Shown here piece by piece: positions 13,176-25,608 of a DNA stretch of 64,000 nucleotides. Every line of letters begins with the position of its first letter. The first letter of the stretch is position 1. Both the position numbers and the translations under genes were made by a program. The notes beneath the pieces were generated by a model that made no database searches, was not told the origin of the DNA, and worked only from the letters and a program-made list of their open reading frames with translations. This DNA comes from Daucus carota subsp. sativus (Eukaryota; Streptophyta; Magnoliopsida; Apiales; Apiaceae): positions 40,077,598 to 40,141,597 of the forward strand of contig NC_030385.2 in NCBI RefSeq assembly GCF_001625215.2, read 5' to 3'.

Positions 13176-14110
13176 GGCCGATATCATGAATTGATTGTAT
13201 GCGAATAGGGGTATAATCGAGAGATATACTACTAAAGGCACACATACAATTAGCAGAATTGAATTTGAGTGCGAGAGCATCATTGGATTTTTGAAAGCGT
13301 TAATACTCGAGAGAGATTAGCCTTGCTTTAATTACCCAATCGATTGAATTACTAAAAGTGATTATATGTGTAATCATCTTTCGAGAGTGTTGATGCTTGA
13401 GAGAGATTAACATACTCTTGTTATTTGACCACTTTAATTGCTTTAGCTTAGAGCCAGTCATTGTGTAAGCATGGTGAACCTAATTGCCCTGGATTTTCAA
13501 TATATTATTTAGTGTTTTTTTAGTTAGTGTTAATTTAGTTATATTAGTTAGTTAAATATTTTTACTCATCGTTTGCTCTAGAAACAATTTACTGTGACTG
13601 AATAAAATTGATAGCATCTGTCTCCTTGAGGAATGTGGATACGACCCGCATTTGCCAGTTTGCACTACAATAGACATCGTGCACTTGTGGTTAGTTATAA
13701 AATAACACATCACATTTCGATCATAAAGTTTTTTATTTGGAATAAAAAATGCTTGTCTTATTCTTAACAATATTTTAATGACCACAACATTTTTACAAAA
13801 AAAACAGCGTTCTAAAAATTAATTCGAAATTTTTGATCAATTTCTAAAACTATTTTATCAATTTCTTTTTTTATCAATTTCTTAATTATACTGTAATTTG
13901 GCTGAAAATAATTTACACTCTATTAAAAATAATATTATGATATACCAAACACTGCATTACTTTTAAGTCAAATCATCCAAACACTAAAAAAAACTTATAA
14001 TAAGCTTAAGTAGCCAAACAACTTAAAATTTTTACTTCTGCTTCTCACTTCTACTCCATTTTTTTATTTTAAGTAAGAAGTCACTTCTTTTAAGTTTAGC
14101 CAAACGGCCC

Positions 14111-14523
14111 CTTAGTACCTATTTTGCAACGACGTATTTTAAAAAAGAAGCCTGTATTTTTCCTTATATAACTTTTTTGCATATAATTGTTAAAGAGGTG
14201 TTTATATGCGTTATTTTTCCTTATAGTCATGGAAATATGTTTTATATTCGTCTTAAAATGCATGTCGAGTAATGTAAAAAAATGTATACAAATTAGAGAG
14301 AATATATATATAGTTCAGTGATATATTTCCATATAAGCAGAACAAAAAAATTTATAATTCAGTTATAAATTTCTAGATGAGTAGATAGTTGAGTGATAAA
14401 AATCTATAATGCAAAATGAGGCCTCTTTTGGCTCACGTAATAATTGTACTATCCACTTACAATTTGCATCAACCTTATGATCTATTTAAATGGAAAAACA
14501 AAATGAAGTATAAAAGCAATTTT
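14111..14523. other. Intergenic, nothing recognised
   Basis: AT-rich spacer between the nested TE block and the retroposon. No gene or named repeat seen. Confidence 0.5.
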
Positions 14524-14541
14524 AAATGAACAATAACAGTT

Positions 14542-16222
14542 ATACATCAACAATTACATGCCTATTCTGGACGAGCCGGGTCACACAGGACTGGGATCCC
14601 ACAACCACAACCGTCCGCTGATGCCGTCGTCGATCCCTTTTTGGTTGAGGCTCTTCAGATGCCTCGTCATCGTCTCACCAGTTTCCAATAATCAAGACTA
14701 TGGAGGAGTTCTCCGGGTATTCACCGATTCAAGACTTCTCCGAGTATCCACCGATTAAAGATCTTCCTGTTGCAAATTTAGAAGAAACTCAACAAAACCA
14801 GTCACGAAGCCAATTTTGCGATAGCTGGCTTAACTATCAGATTTCAAAAACAGGTGTGATCTTTCCAAAACATAAAACTACATAATTATAATTATGCGAT
14901 TATTTGTTGATTTGCGATATATATTATTGTGGTATGGTTCATATTTCATTTTTTTCATGATTATATATGATTCTGTGCTTGAATCTTTCGTGTTATGGGT
15001 TGTTTCACATCTATTTTTTTCAGAATTTGAGAAAATTGGTGTAATCAGTTTTATATTATATGATTAGTTCATTATATTTGTTCCGATTCCTCATTTTTGA
15101 TTCTTAGTTTTCGTTAGTATCCATGATGATTGTTTGCAATTCTTGGACGGTGAAGGTCGAGGTGGAGGTGGTGGAGCGGCGACTTAATTAGCGCGTCTGA
15201 TTGTCTAATTTTTTCCATGATTTTAGTTTAGCTTGGTAATTTTGGATTTATTTGGTTTAATAGTAATTATGTAGATCTTAATTTAAGCTATTTTTGAATA
15301 ACAAGTTGACTATCCTTAAAGTTGTTTATTTTTGAAATTTGAATTTCTATAAATGTTTATATTTGAATTGTTGTTTTACATTGGTAGATTAATTGATGGA
15401 ATCTTTATTGCTGATTATTGTACCTGATTTCTATAATTCATGGGGGTCGTATATGATGGCTTTATTGTGCCTTAATGAGGTATTATTGCGCCATTAATGG
15501 TTGATTGATTAGTGTATACCAAATTTATATAGTGATACATTGTTTGCCAAGATTCTGTCTTTTCTTAGCTATGTTATCGATCTCTAATTATATTTTAAAT
15601 TTTGTTAATAATGATAATTAGCTAAAATCGTGATACTTTTGCTTGTCAAGATTTTGTTTTATTTTTGAGTAGATATGTTTTAGATCTTTTTTCAATTTTC
15701 AATTATATTTTCCTATTTATATTTTAATAATTTTTTAAATTAATAGTCAGTTATTTGGTTCGGATTAAAATTTTGTTATGTATCTAACCAAAGAGATCTC
15801 ACTATCTCTTTGGTGTAGATTTTTGTAATAATTTGTTTTATATTAGTTTTTATATTATTTTCCTTATTCTTTAAAAAAATATATTATATTCATACCTTTT
15901 AATGAGTTTGTTGACTGTTTTCGTCTTTCGTTTTATATAGTTTTACTATTCTATTGTCTGTATGAACTTATTATGGTTTTTATTTGTATTGTATTTTTCA
16001 GGGTACGCGAGGTGAAAGAAAAAACGATAACGGGACCTTTTATGGGTGTTTTCTTATCGAACATTAAAGCTTTATTGTCTAAACGTCCCCGGTCATCTCT
16101 GCATGTCCGAGGGTTAGATGGTAAACTTTTTTGAACGAAAGGAACTCCTGGGAGCGGCTATTGTATTCTGATACAATTCATCATACGTGAAAGTATCTTG
16201 TGACAAAAAAAAAATAAAAAAA
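14542..16222 (+). mobile_element. Poly-A retroposon with 18-bp TSD, intron-like interior
   Basis: Flanked by the perfect direct repeat AAATGAACAATAACAGTT (14524-14541 and 16223-16240) and ending in an A-rich tail (16205-16222). The first 310 bp are comparatively GC-rich and open for short stretches. The middle is T-rich and intron-like, ending TATTTTTCAG near 16000. The last 200 bp match the 3' block of the element at 12065-13175 (shared TCCCCGGTCATC and GCATGTCCGA). No known protein domain is visible. The structure fits mobilisation by a LINE. Confidence 0.75.
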
Positions 16223-16478
16223 AAATGAACAATAACAGTTCAATGATGATAAATGTATATATCGATTATATTTTTTATTGACATCACGAAGAAAACACCG
16301 GACAACCATTTCAACTTGGTATGACTTTTAAACAAAAACCAAACACCTGTAACAAAAATCAAAACTAAGTATGAATATAAATTTGCTTGAAATGACAAGT
16401 ATACCCTTTAACTAACCCCTTAAACAAATTTCCTCCAACTTAGAGAGACGATTATACCCCTCCATCTAAATACCCGTC

Positions 16479-18017
16479 TCAACTCTCAAGCTCTCGTGGA
16501 TTCAAGTAGACCCGTAACCCATTCTTCATGAACAGGGTCAGTGACATCTTCTGTTCGACCCGGTGACCCGGAACCGGTAAAAGCCGGTAACGCAGCAGCA
16601 CAGCTGAAGCCACAGATTTCATTTGCAAGTACGCCAAGTCTTTCCCTAAACAAGTCCTCGGTCCAGCGTTAAAAGCCACAAATTTGTACACATCTTGAGG
16701 CGGTTCGAACCGGTCTTCCTCGGGTGAGAGCCACCTTTCCGGTTTAAACTCCATGCAATCTTCACCCCATATACTCTTCATTCTCCCCATAGAATAAATC
16801 GAATAGGTCACGGTTGAACCCGACGGGACGAACGTCCCGTCGGGTAAAACATCATCCGAGACCACATATTTGAAATCCTCGGGCACCGAGGGATACAAAC
16901 GAAGAGTCTCAGCAAGCGCAGCCTTTAGGTAAATTAATTTATCTGCTTCGTCGAAAATTATCGGCTCCTCGACCCATAATTTACGATCTTCGCCTCGCGT
17001 TTGTGACAAAACACGAGATATTTCGCTTATGATCTTCCGTTCGACGTTCGGATTGTTCATGACGAGCCAGAAGAACCAGCTCATCGCCACGGAAGAAGTG
17101 TCGCGGCCTGCTAGAACAAAGTTGAGCGCGATGCGTTTCAGCACATGACTCGGAAATGATCTCCCATGAGCGTCTTTTTTCTTCATGAACCGAGATAATA
17201 AATCATCCGAAGGAGACTCTTTTCGTGCCGTGATCGTATCCGTCATGTAATTCTCCACAATTTCGAGACATTTTTTCAGCTTCAATTCGCCTCCGATTCC
17301 AAATGTTTTCTTCAACCTCCACAAAAATTCGGGGTACAGTAAGCGCTGCAGTGTCGCTTCCGTGGCCGAATCGAACGCTTTGGCGAACGGATTATCAGGA
17401 AGACCCGGAGACAGAGTCTCCGGGTCTTTCCCGAACGTAAGGCCGCAAATATTATCAAACGTGAGCCTCAACAATAAATCTTGTAAATCCACGGCTCGTT
17501 GCTCCGCGGATGCTTTTTCGAGAATCTTCCAGAATCGAGTTTTGATCGTTCTACTCACCCACCTCGCCATAGCTTGTCGAAGTGTCCGAGTAGTGAACTC
17601 AAGCGCCGCCGTCTTGCGTTGAATCAGCCACGTCTCTCCATCACTATTGAATATCCCCTGCCCCAAAAGATCATGAAAAGCGGTTTGCCACGTGGGACCT
17701 TTCGGGTAATTATCGAAGCGAGTTCGAAGAATATGCTCGATGTTCTTAGGGTTGCATGTCACGGTGTAAAACCCTTGTTTACGAGCAAAATATGGAACCG
17801 CGATGGTGGTAGTTTGGTAGGTGGCGGCGCTTCCGGTTGCGAGGAGATTTTCCGCAACCCAGTCGTGGAAGCGCCTCCGGTTCATCCAGAGAACCGGGAG
17901 GCTGCCGACGATCGGCCAGACTCTCGGACCGGTCAGCTTATAAGAGAGCGCAAAGAACCATAAAAAATAGGCTGTTGTTGCCGCTACAAGACTGAATGTT
18001 ATGAGTAGGGTTTCCAT
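16479..18017 (-). CDS. CYP86A1: CYP86A1-like fatty acid omega-hydroxylase (suberin pathway)
   Basis: An intronless cytochrome P450 of 512 residues. I chose the ATG at 18017 because the product then starts '[10 protein letters not shown]', in register with the family; an upstream in-frame ATG at 18056 would add 13 residues. Visible features are an N-terminal membrane anchor (about 4-26), a proline-rich hinge (about 30-41), the oxygen-binding I-helix 'AGRDTSS' (303-309), 'ETLR' of the ExxR motif (370-373), 'PERW' (426-429) and the heme loop '[10 protein letters not shown]' with Cys456. The match '[25 protein letters not shown]' without its first letters is near identical to CYP86A1 in my memory. 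CYP86A1 sits in the ER and omega-hydroxylates C16-C18 fatty acids for root suberin. All key residues are intact. Another CYP86A member is possible. Confidence 0.92.
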   Translation of the reverse strand: METLLITFSLVAATTAYFLWFFALSYKLTGPRVWPIVGSLPVLWMNRRRFHDWVAENLLATGSAATYQTTTIAVPYFARKQGFYTVTCNPKNIEHILRTRFDNYPKGPTWQTAFHDLLGQGIFNSDGETWLIQRKTAALEFTTRTLRQAMARWVSRTIKTRFWKILEKASAEQRAVDLQDLLLRLTFDNICGLTFGKDPETLSPGLPDNPFAKAFDSATEATLQRLLYPEFLWRLKKTFGIGGELKLKKCLEIVENYMTDTITARKESPSDDLLSRFMKKKDAHGRSFPSHVLKRIALNFVLAGRDTSSVAMSWFFWLVMNNPNVERKIISEISRVLSQTRGEDRKLWVEEPIIFDEADKLIYLKAALAETLRLYPSVPEDFKYVVSDDVLPDGTFVPSGSTVTYSIYSMGRMKSIWGEDCMEFKPERWLSPEEDRFEPPQDVYKFVAFNAGPRTCLGKDLAYLQMKSVASAVLLRYRLLPVPGHRVEQKMSLTLFMKNGLRVYLNPRELES

Positions 18018-18059
18018 TTGAGAGTGTTTCCTAGAAATCGGAGAAATGAAGTGCACTCG

Positions 18060-18432
18060 AATTGTTGATAGTAATGAAAGAGGGTGAGAGAGGTTAATAT
18101 ATATGCATAAATAGATTATTGTAGATTCAAGAAATTTATTATTACGTGTGATGGTTTAGGAAAGTTGTTGAGAATTTTATAGAAGCGTGAGACTAAACAG
18201 TCTCGGAGTTGATAGGAATCCAACTGTTTTTATTTTGAGCCAGCTTTGTTTTTGTTAGTATCAGTATTTTAGCACCAATACAACGCAGATGCAGTGTACT
18301 TAATTTCATAGTCCTACGGCAAAAAAAAAAAAAAAAATCATAGTCATAGGTGGTTACATTTAACTAGGAATTTTTGTCTCTCGAAGATGCTCGCTTAGTG
18401 TGTTTTACAGTGCATTCTAAATTTCTAATTAA
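18060..18432 (-). promoter_or_regulatory. CYP86A1 core promoter
   Basis: On the minus strand an AT-rich TATA-like box (ATATATATTAACC, about 18092-18105) lies roughly 80 bp upstream of the ATG. A Helitron end at 18433 lies only about 415 bp upstream of the start codon, so the native proximal promoter is short or is continued by transposon sequence. Confidence 0.5.
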
Positions 18433-19979
18433 CTAGTTGAGAATCCGCGCGTTGCGGCGGCCTATAAAAATTATATTAATGATTTAATATTAATATTTGT
18501 AGAATGCAATAATTTTGTGGCTGTCTACAAAAAGTATATTAATGATTAAAAATTAATATTTGTACGATAAAATAAATTTTATATTATAAAAATCTTGATG
18601 TAATACCAATACTAATATATAAAATTGCAAAATTGGACTATAATTCATGTTGAAAAAATAAATATAAATTTCTACACATAATTAATAATTTAAAGCACGA
18701 CGAATCTTAATTTTAGTTGTGTTTTTTTTTTGAAAAGTAATCATGTTCTTACATTGTCACCATCCTATAATTTTTTTGGATTGATTGTGCACAAAAACAT
18801 TTAATTTAAATTCGTGAGATAGCGGTCTATAACTATCCTTACTTGTAACAACCTTTATTTTTTAATATTGTATGAACAGTCTTCACTTACAAGTTGCTTG
18901 AACGGAGCAAACAGATAACGCATGAATAATTTTTTTACGTGTACAAAGTAAATCATATAAAAATTAACAACAACAAACATGTCTGATGAACAAAACAAAT
19001 ATTATAAAAGAATAACCAACAAACATATATCACTAATAGTTAATTTATTGATATCATCCATCAATATCATGTCAAGACTATATTCTTCTCCCGTGTTTGG
19101 ATTTGTCGACTCCCACATAACGGTCTAAAACTACCTTTGCTTGCAAAAACCTTTATTTTTTTTAATACCGTATAAACAGCCTTCACTTATCGTTGTAGAA
19201 GAACGACACCACCGAGCTAGAAATCGAGCAAAAGAGCTATAGGATTATGGTATTGAGAGAGAGTAGGTTGTGTATAGATGATCCAAAATTCTACAACCTA
19301 TAGAGGTATTTATAGGTGCAGGGAGACTTGTGTGCTACTCTTTCCCATAATTAAATAATCTGAAACAAAATCAAAATAAAACTTTCAAGTTGCTATATTC
19401 CATAAATAATCTGAAACAAAATTAGATTCTGAAACTTGCTTCTAATATATCCGAAACTGAAAAAGGTAGTTCTAATTTTTGACATTTTTCATCCGAAAAT
19501 TCCAGAAAATTAAAAAATTAAAAAAATAGAACGGAACAATGTGAGAGACGCCACCTAAACGCCCCTCGTTTCTCCTTTGTATAGAAACAAAATCAGACTT
19601 TCAAGCTACTATATTCCATAAATAATCTGAAACAAAATCAGATTCTGAAACTTGCTTCTAATATATCCGAAACTAAAAAAGATAGTTTTAATTTTTGATA
19701 TTTTTCATTCAAAAATTCCAAAAAATTAGAAAAATAGAACAGAGCGATTTATATAGAAACAAAATCAGACTTTCAAGCTACTATATTCCATAATTAATCT
19801 GAAACAAAATCATATTCTCAAACTTGCTTCTAATATATCCGAAACTAAAAAAGGTAGTTCTAATTTTTGATATTTTTCATCCAAAAATTCCAGAAAATTA
19901 GAAAAATAAAGCGGAGCGATGTGAGAGGCGCCACCTACACGCCCCTCGCTCCTCCTTTATATAAGTATATTGATATTGA
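18433..19979 (-). mobile_element. Non-autonomous Helitron with repeated 5' ends
   Basis: The left edge, read on the minus strand, has a GC-rich hairpin (CCGCAACGCGCGG) a few bases before CTAG and a host T, which is the Helitron 3' signature. The right edge reads on the minus strand as TCAATATACTTATATAAAGG, a Helitron 5' type start; the exact TC is 19973 or 19979. No Rep/helicase coding is visible. Roughly the right third is a tandem array that includes the 5' end. Confidence 0.68.
19372..19966. repeat. Tandem array of a 170-215-bp unit containing the Helitron 5' terminus
   Basis: Three imperfect units begin near 19372, 19590 and 19758. Each carries ACTTTCAAGYTRCTATATTCC and CTTGCTTCTAATATATCCGA. 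Units 1 and 3 end with GCCACCTAMACGCCCCTCG, the sequence adjoining the element's own 5' end. Unit 2 has lost that segment. Confidence 0.8.
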
Positions 19980-21074
19980 TTTGATGGCATGAAAGTTTGG
20001 ATTTAATAATTATTATTGGATTTGAATGTAGTTAGAGAAAGTAAAAAAAAATAAAAAGAATAAAAAGGTAAAGCGATTTAAAATTTTGGAAAAAGCAAGA
20101 CGTGCCATAGGAACCGTCAAATAGAGATGAGAAAGAATAAAATAATTGGATTACATACCTTTTTGCTATTTCTAGCTTAGCAGGAAATGATGGATCAGTT
20201 AAAAAGAGAAAAAGCAAGGCGGAGATGTGCGAATGGCCGTAATTATAACAATAGTACAAAATATATACACATGATGCGTACAAATCAGAGGGAGATACGT
20301 ACAAAACATACTGATTAACATGCAAATAAAGATAAGATGAGGAAAGGTGATGGAGATGATATGCTTACAAGTTACAAGTTACATGACATGCATGTAGGTC
20401 GAATTAATATGATTATTATATAAATTATGAGTTAAGTTCTGTGGAGTACATAAAAACATTAGAGTATTAGAGTGCAAATCATAAATTTTTAGTTTAATCA
20501 TAAATAATATCTCTGATTATCCAGATTTATATATAATTTATCATTTATATGCAGTATTAAACATAATTATCAATTAATCATTAATATCTTTCAACTTTAA
20601 CAAGCATTAAGATTGTTGTTCTGCTTATAAGTTATATTGCAGAACATAATGTCCTACGATTTATAAAAGTAAATGTTCTATCTTTTGATTACAATGTTTA
20701 TGTTGTTGAACATAATGTGCAGGTTGTCGAATGTTTACAATTATTGTAGAACAAAAAAATTAAGATTCAAATGACTAGATTATATTTTATCAATCTTGTA
20801 TTCCAATACTCCAATATTTTTTGTACTTCACATAACTTGACTCATTATAATATTATATGCTTTTTAGGAATATCCATCTACATGAGGGTCTAAATGTTTA
20901 AAATTATTTATAGTTAATAAACGTACTATTGACCTATATTTATTCCCTCCGTTTTGGTTAAGAGATCACTCTGATTTTGAACACAAAATAAATATTTATA
21001 CGTTTTAATCATATAATAAAAATAATAACATTTTTATTGTTATATAAATTATGAAAAGCAATCTAGTAATTATG
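19980..21074. other. Intergenic, with a lone Stowaway-like end near 20944
   Basis: AT-rich sequence without coding signal. CCCTCCGTTTTGGTTAAG near 20946 resembles one Stowaway terminus. I see no partner, so it is probably a truncated copy. Confidence 0.4.
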
Positions 21075-21306
21075 TGGGGCTGTTTGTGTGAGTTTAAAAT
21101 AAGTGTTTCTTGCTTAAAATAAAAAAATGAAGTAAAAATTAGAAATTAGTTAAGACTTATAAGTGATTAAAGTGTTTCAAAAAATAAAAATCATGAAACA
21201 AAATTTAAAAATCCCAACTTTTTATAAATGCTTCTCGATTTTTTATATAAACAATATGAATAAATGTTTGTAGATAAAACTCAAGAAGCGAGGCCGCCCA
21301 AACACC
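21075..21306. mobile_element. Short hAT-like MITE
   Basis: Left end TGGGGCTGTTTGTGTGAG and right end GAGGCCGCCCAAACACCA form imperfect inverted ends around AT-rich DNA with AAGTGTTT/CTTATAAG motifs. It resembles 23160-23406 and the outer ends of 5617-14110. I see no clear 8-bp duplication. Confidence 0.4.
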
Positions 21307-21956
21307 ATTTGATCTGAGCATTTGTTGAAGAACGTGAGTAATAATACTAATATATGTGGGTGGTGTACATGTATAGTTTATGTTGTTGACGAGGGGACGA
21401 AGGATAAATGTAATTAAGGATTATTTGGTGGGGGTGGTAATTGATAATTAAATTTTTAGTTAGGTAACGAATTTTTGTTGATTTTAATTTTATTTATGAT
21501 AGTGGTTTATTACTTTATTTGTTTAATCAATAAAATAAAATATGCTTTATTTGAATAAAAATAGTGGTTAATATGCGTTCATACACATACTAACAATGAC
21601 TTTTTACTAAAATGAAAGATTTTATTGACGAAAATTTCTCTGCATACAAAGAGACCATCAATATTATTATAATATTAATGAGATTGGAGTTAATAAAGAT
21701 CGATCACGTGATTGTCACCGACTATGAACATAAATTAGAAAATTCATATGAACGTAAATTAGAAAATTCATATGGCTAACGGTCTTTATAATATGTGCCC
21801 ATCATTTTTGACTTAAATAAAAAAAAATTGTTGATACAGTTTTTTGTGTATGCACAAGATTGGAGTCAACAAAAATATCATCTAACCGAAAAATAATTTT
21901 TAGTACGTGATCGATATCATAAAATCCTTATAACTAATTAACAAATTCAGGTGGTG

Positions 21957-22140
21957 ACCTGTTTGAGAACTAAGATTTCATTTGAAATTCTGGATTGGAT
22001 CAAATAATTTGTTTGAGAATTTGGATTTGAATTTTATTTGAAATCCAAACATTCAAATGTTAGTATAAATCTGAGAATTTGAAATGACAGCTTAAATCCT
22101 GTCATTTGAAATCCCTCAATGAAATGCAAGTTTCCAAAGG
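21957..22140. mobile_element. Possible small inverted-end element
   Basis: The left side reads CCTGTTTGAGAAC and the right side GTTTCCAAAGG, with several ATTTGAAATCC repeats between. Such ends occur in hAT-like MITEs. No target duplication is clear. Confidence 0.3.
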
Positions 22141-23159
22141 ACCATGATAACATAATTTAGGAAGACACCGTCATCAAGACTACAACTAGCACTAATCTAA
22201 CAAATTAATGTAGGATCATGAATTGGGACACGAGTCGTGAAGACTGCAACTGGCAAGACTACCTTACGAGTATAAAATATAGTAACAACCAAGCATTATA
22301 TTTTTAAACACCAGTTGTGTTGTAATAGTAGTAAAAATTGATTTGCGGAGGAAGAGGTAGTTGGAAATGGTTTACCCACACTGAGAAATTAGGTTTTTGC
22401 AGTAAACATGGATGTCAAACGAGAGGACAGTGTGTTTTGACTCCCATACCTCGTTCCCTCTGGTTCCAGAATCATCAGAGATGTACACATGCAGTTTCCT
22501 ATATTGTAGAAGTAATTGACAACTTCTTTGCATAGTTTGTAAAATAGGCCGATTTTACCTCTTAATCACTTGATTGATTATAAGAAATCCTATTGTTTTG
22601 AATTTTTAAAATGATTAATCATAATATATAAAATTTTAAATTTAATACAATAATTTAATAAATTAAATATTATATTATTTTAATATATTAATCAATTTAA
22701 TTCTCAATTATATGATTAATTGCTAAATGATTAGTTCCGATTTTCGGCACTAGTTACGCTATTTTAAACTACTTGTACTATTCCTCCAACTACTGAGCTA
22801 GAGTTTGTTTATCTGGTTTAAAAGTCTCGAATTTTAAATTTTTTTTAATTTTTTAGTTGAAAAATATTTGTTTGTATAATAAGTTAGAAATCTACTTAAA
22901 ATTAGTTAGAGCTATTTTTTTCCGGCGACTTAATCTTTTTAAAAATTTTATTTATAAAAATTACTCATAAGTTATAATTTACTCATAAATCACTTTTATT
23001 TTTATTATTACATTTTTAATAATCCAGAATTATTAAAAATTAATAAGTCAAAATTATCTAAGCAAATATTTTAACTTATCATATATATATCATTTTAAAT
23101 AATGAGTTATAATTTTAAATTCAGTCGAACCGATCAGATTAGTGTAGCACATAGACAAA
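22141..23159. other. Intergenic, nothing recognised
   Basis: Very AT-rich, with no open frame of note and no repeat that I can name. Confidence 0.5.
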
Positions 23160-23406
23160 GGCGGTATTTGGCTGACCACAATAAGCCGACTTCTGTATTT
23201 ATAAGTTATAAGCACTTATTTGTACCGTTTGTGTAAAAAGTCAAGAAGCACTTAAAAGAAGTTAGGATTACTAGCTTTTGTTTGAGGACTTCTGCTTATT
23301 TCCCAATCAGTTTAATCACTTATAAGTCTTAACTTGCTTCTGACTTCTACTTCACTTTTTTATTTTAAGCAAAAAGCATTTATTTTAAGTTCACCCAAAC
23401 TGCCCC
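23160..23406. mobile_element. hAT-like MITE
   Basis: The left end GGCGGTATTTGGCTGACC and right end TTCACCCAAACTGCCCC are imperfect inverted repeats. The interior is rich in AAGCACTTAT and ACTTCT motifs, as in the other hAT-like elements here. About 247 bp and non-coding. Confidence 0.5.
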
Positions 23407-24754
23407 AAAATGGTTTCGACGTCTCAAATCTTTGCAATTGCATCCGAATGCATGAATTTAGACCAATACAATTTTTAGAATAAAAAAACATATATGGCTA
23501 AATTTAACCGTGTTGATTTTAATTAATTTTGTTTAATTCCTATCGATTTTAGCTGGTTTTAACAGTCAAAGAGTTGGTCGTATTAAGTTTGGTTTTGAGT
23601 GCTTATATTTGATCAGTTAAATCTGAATTCTTTCTCCTTTCTATTTCGCCAAAATTTTCATCTTCGCATGAATGAAATCATAGTTACAAAATACTCTGAA
23701 CAATATGGCAGGCAGGCTGGGAGTGAAAGAATAATCGAAGCAATTATTTCATAATATTACTGTTCTAATCACATTACTAAATTGATTTTAATTTTTCTTT
23801 TCTGAAATAATATGATGAGCACATGTTTTTTCATGAAAATCATAAATATTAATTATGTGGTCGAAAGACTCGAAAGTCGAAACAGGTCGACCACTTGTAA
23901 CAAGGATCAAGGAAGCTGCGGCCGAGACTGAAGGATAGTGGGCTTAGCATATGAAAAGCCTTGTTTCAAACTCAACAGTCAAGGTCTCAAGCCCAAGTCC
24001 ATAAATGTCCGTCTGCCGCATACGGCATAAGCACGGGAGATCATTGGCTTCCAAACCGGATCCAACCGAATACATCAAGAATTGATTTCTATTTTCCGGA
24101 TAAAATTGATCTGAAATTTTATTATGAATCGAATTCAACTGAAAAAATTTCGGTTTAATCCATCTGAATTTTATTTTGATTTTTTTCGGTCCAGATTCAA
24201 TTGACTGAATTTTCATAAATTTAGGATCAAATTATACCAAATTCACACGATTCGGTTAGACTTTCAGTTCAAATTCATTCATTTCTTCGATCATTACATT
24301 CCTAATTATTTGAACTAGAAATTTACTCAAACGTTTTAGAACAAATAGGCATTCCATTTTTTTACCACATTTGTTTACAATTCTCATCATAAAAATTTAT
24401 ATTATATATTTAGTTACTATTTTCTCATACATTCTTTTTGTTTCACAAACTAATTTATAAATTCGTCTTGCATTTTTACTTTTTTCATTCCATTTAAGTA
24501 AACGCAACTTTAATATCTATCTCCCCATTTGATTTTTAATAATTAAATTGATACTTTTCACTTTTTCACATTTTTTTATCACATTTTTCACATTATTCTT
24601 GTGTCAAAAATTTTCAAATTTAATATTATAGAATATATAAATAAAAAATATTATTAAAATTATCTTTTAGTATAAATATCCACCTTTTAAAATTTAAATT
24701 ATTAATTATATATTTAAGAAACTAAGCTAAGCTAGACGGGAAATGTTCTTAATT
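23407..24754. other. Intergenic, nothing recognised
   Basis: AT-rich sequence with no gene. Short open stretches near 23944-24216 have no recognisable content. Confidence 0.5.
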
Positions 24755-24762
24755 CCTTCTTC

Positions 24763-25608
24763 TAGGGGTGTGCACGGGTCGGTTCGGCTCGGTTTTTAGC
24801 TAAAACCGTTACCGAACCGTACATGTCGGTTCGGTTCGGTTTCTACTTTAAAACCGTTACCAAACCGTTTCAAACGGTTTTTTTCGATTCGGTTAACCGT
24901 CGGTTTGGTTACGGTTTTTTTGTTTCTTATAATAAAAAATATTATACAAATTTAATAATCAACTCAAAATTTTTTTTAATAAAAAATAAGGTAAATCACT
25001 AATTAAATATTATTCATTAGTACGTATTTTACCAAAATAAATAAGAAAGAAAATATTTAAAATATAAATACTTATTAATATAATCGAAATGAAGTAGATG
25101 AGCACTATTACGGTATGTAAAGATGATCCAGAAATGTAAAGTATGAATCAGCCCGGTGTTTTTTTTTTTTTAAAGAAAAGAACTTGCATTACTTAGAAAT
25201 TATCAGAATTCAGTACAAGACTTAGTTACACAGTATCTCTTTATAGAAATGATGTTAACTACTAACTAGTAACTACTCTACTACTCTCTCTCTACTTAAA
25301 TATAACAAACTACTGTAACTTGCTGACTTGTAACTATAGTTGAGGTGGACAGTTCCTTACTTAGCAGATAATATACCAATAATACCAATGTAATAATTTA
25401 TTTTATATAAAATATATAATATATAATAAATTACATAATATTATATAAGCGGTTCGGTTTTTCGGTTCGGTTTTAGGTGTAAAACCGTAACCGTCGGTTC
25501 GGTTGAGCTACGTTTTTTTTCGGTTTTTGTCGGTTTCGATTTTTTTCGGTGTGGTTTTTCGGTTTTCCGGCTCGGTTTTGATTTTTCGGTTTTTTTTTCT
25601 CACCCCTA
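24763..25608. mobile_element. Non-autonomous hAT element with 8-bp TSD
   Basis: An 846-bp element with ends TAGGGGTGTG and CTCACCCCTA, flanked by a perfect 8-bp duplication CCTTCTTC (24755-24762 and 25609-25616). The subterminal regions are dense arrays of CGGTTCGG/ACCGAACCG motifs, probably transposase-binding repeats. There is no coding capacity. A T-run with downstream sequence near 25160-25370 may be a further small insertion inside it. Confidence 0.88.

Larger units (their letters stand above)
5617..14110. mobile_element. Composite nest: hAT-like shell with later insertions
   Basis: The outer ends look like a non-autonomous hAT element. The left end reads GCCTGTTTGGGG and the right end TTTAGCCAAACGGCCC. 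Both have AGAAGT/ACTTCT-rich subterminal sequence, and CTTAGT flanks both sides. Inside are the Copia element (6256-11756) and a poly-A retroposon (12065-13175). The remaining shell near 5960-6170 and 13600-13670 has phrases typical of Gypsy LTRs (for example GGATACGACCCGCATTTGCC), so a solo LTR may also be present. The shell boundaries are less certain than those of the elements inside it. Confidence 0.45.

Noticed and set aside
14558-14885. Overlapping plus-strand frames of 66 and 61 codons
   Set aside because: They lie in the 5' part of a poly-A retroposon, match no family I know and are short. I kept the retroposon call instead of a gene.
17362-17963. Long plus-strand open frames of 86 and 154 codons
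   Set aside because: They are antisense shadows of the intronless, GC-richer CYP86A1 coding sequence.
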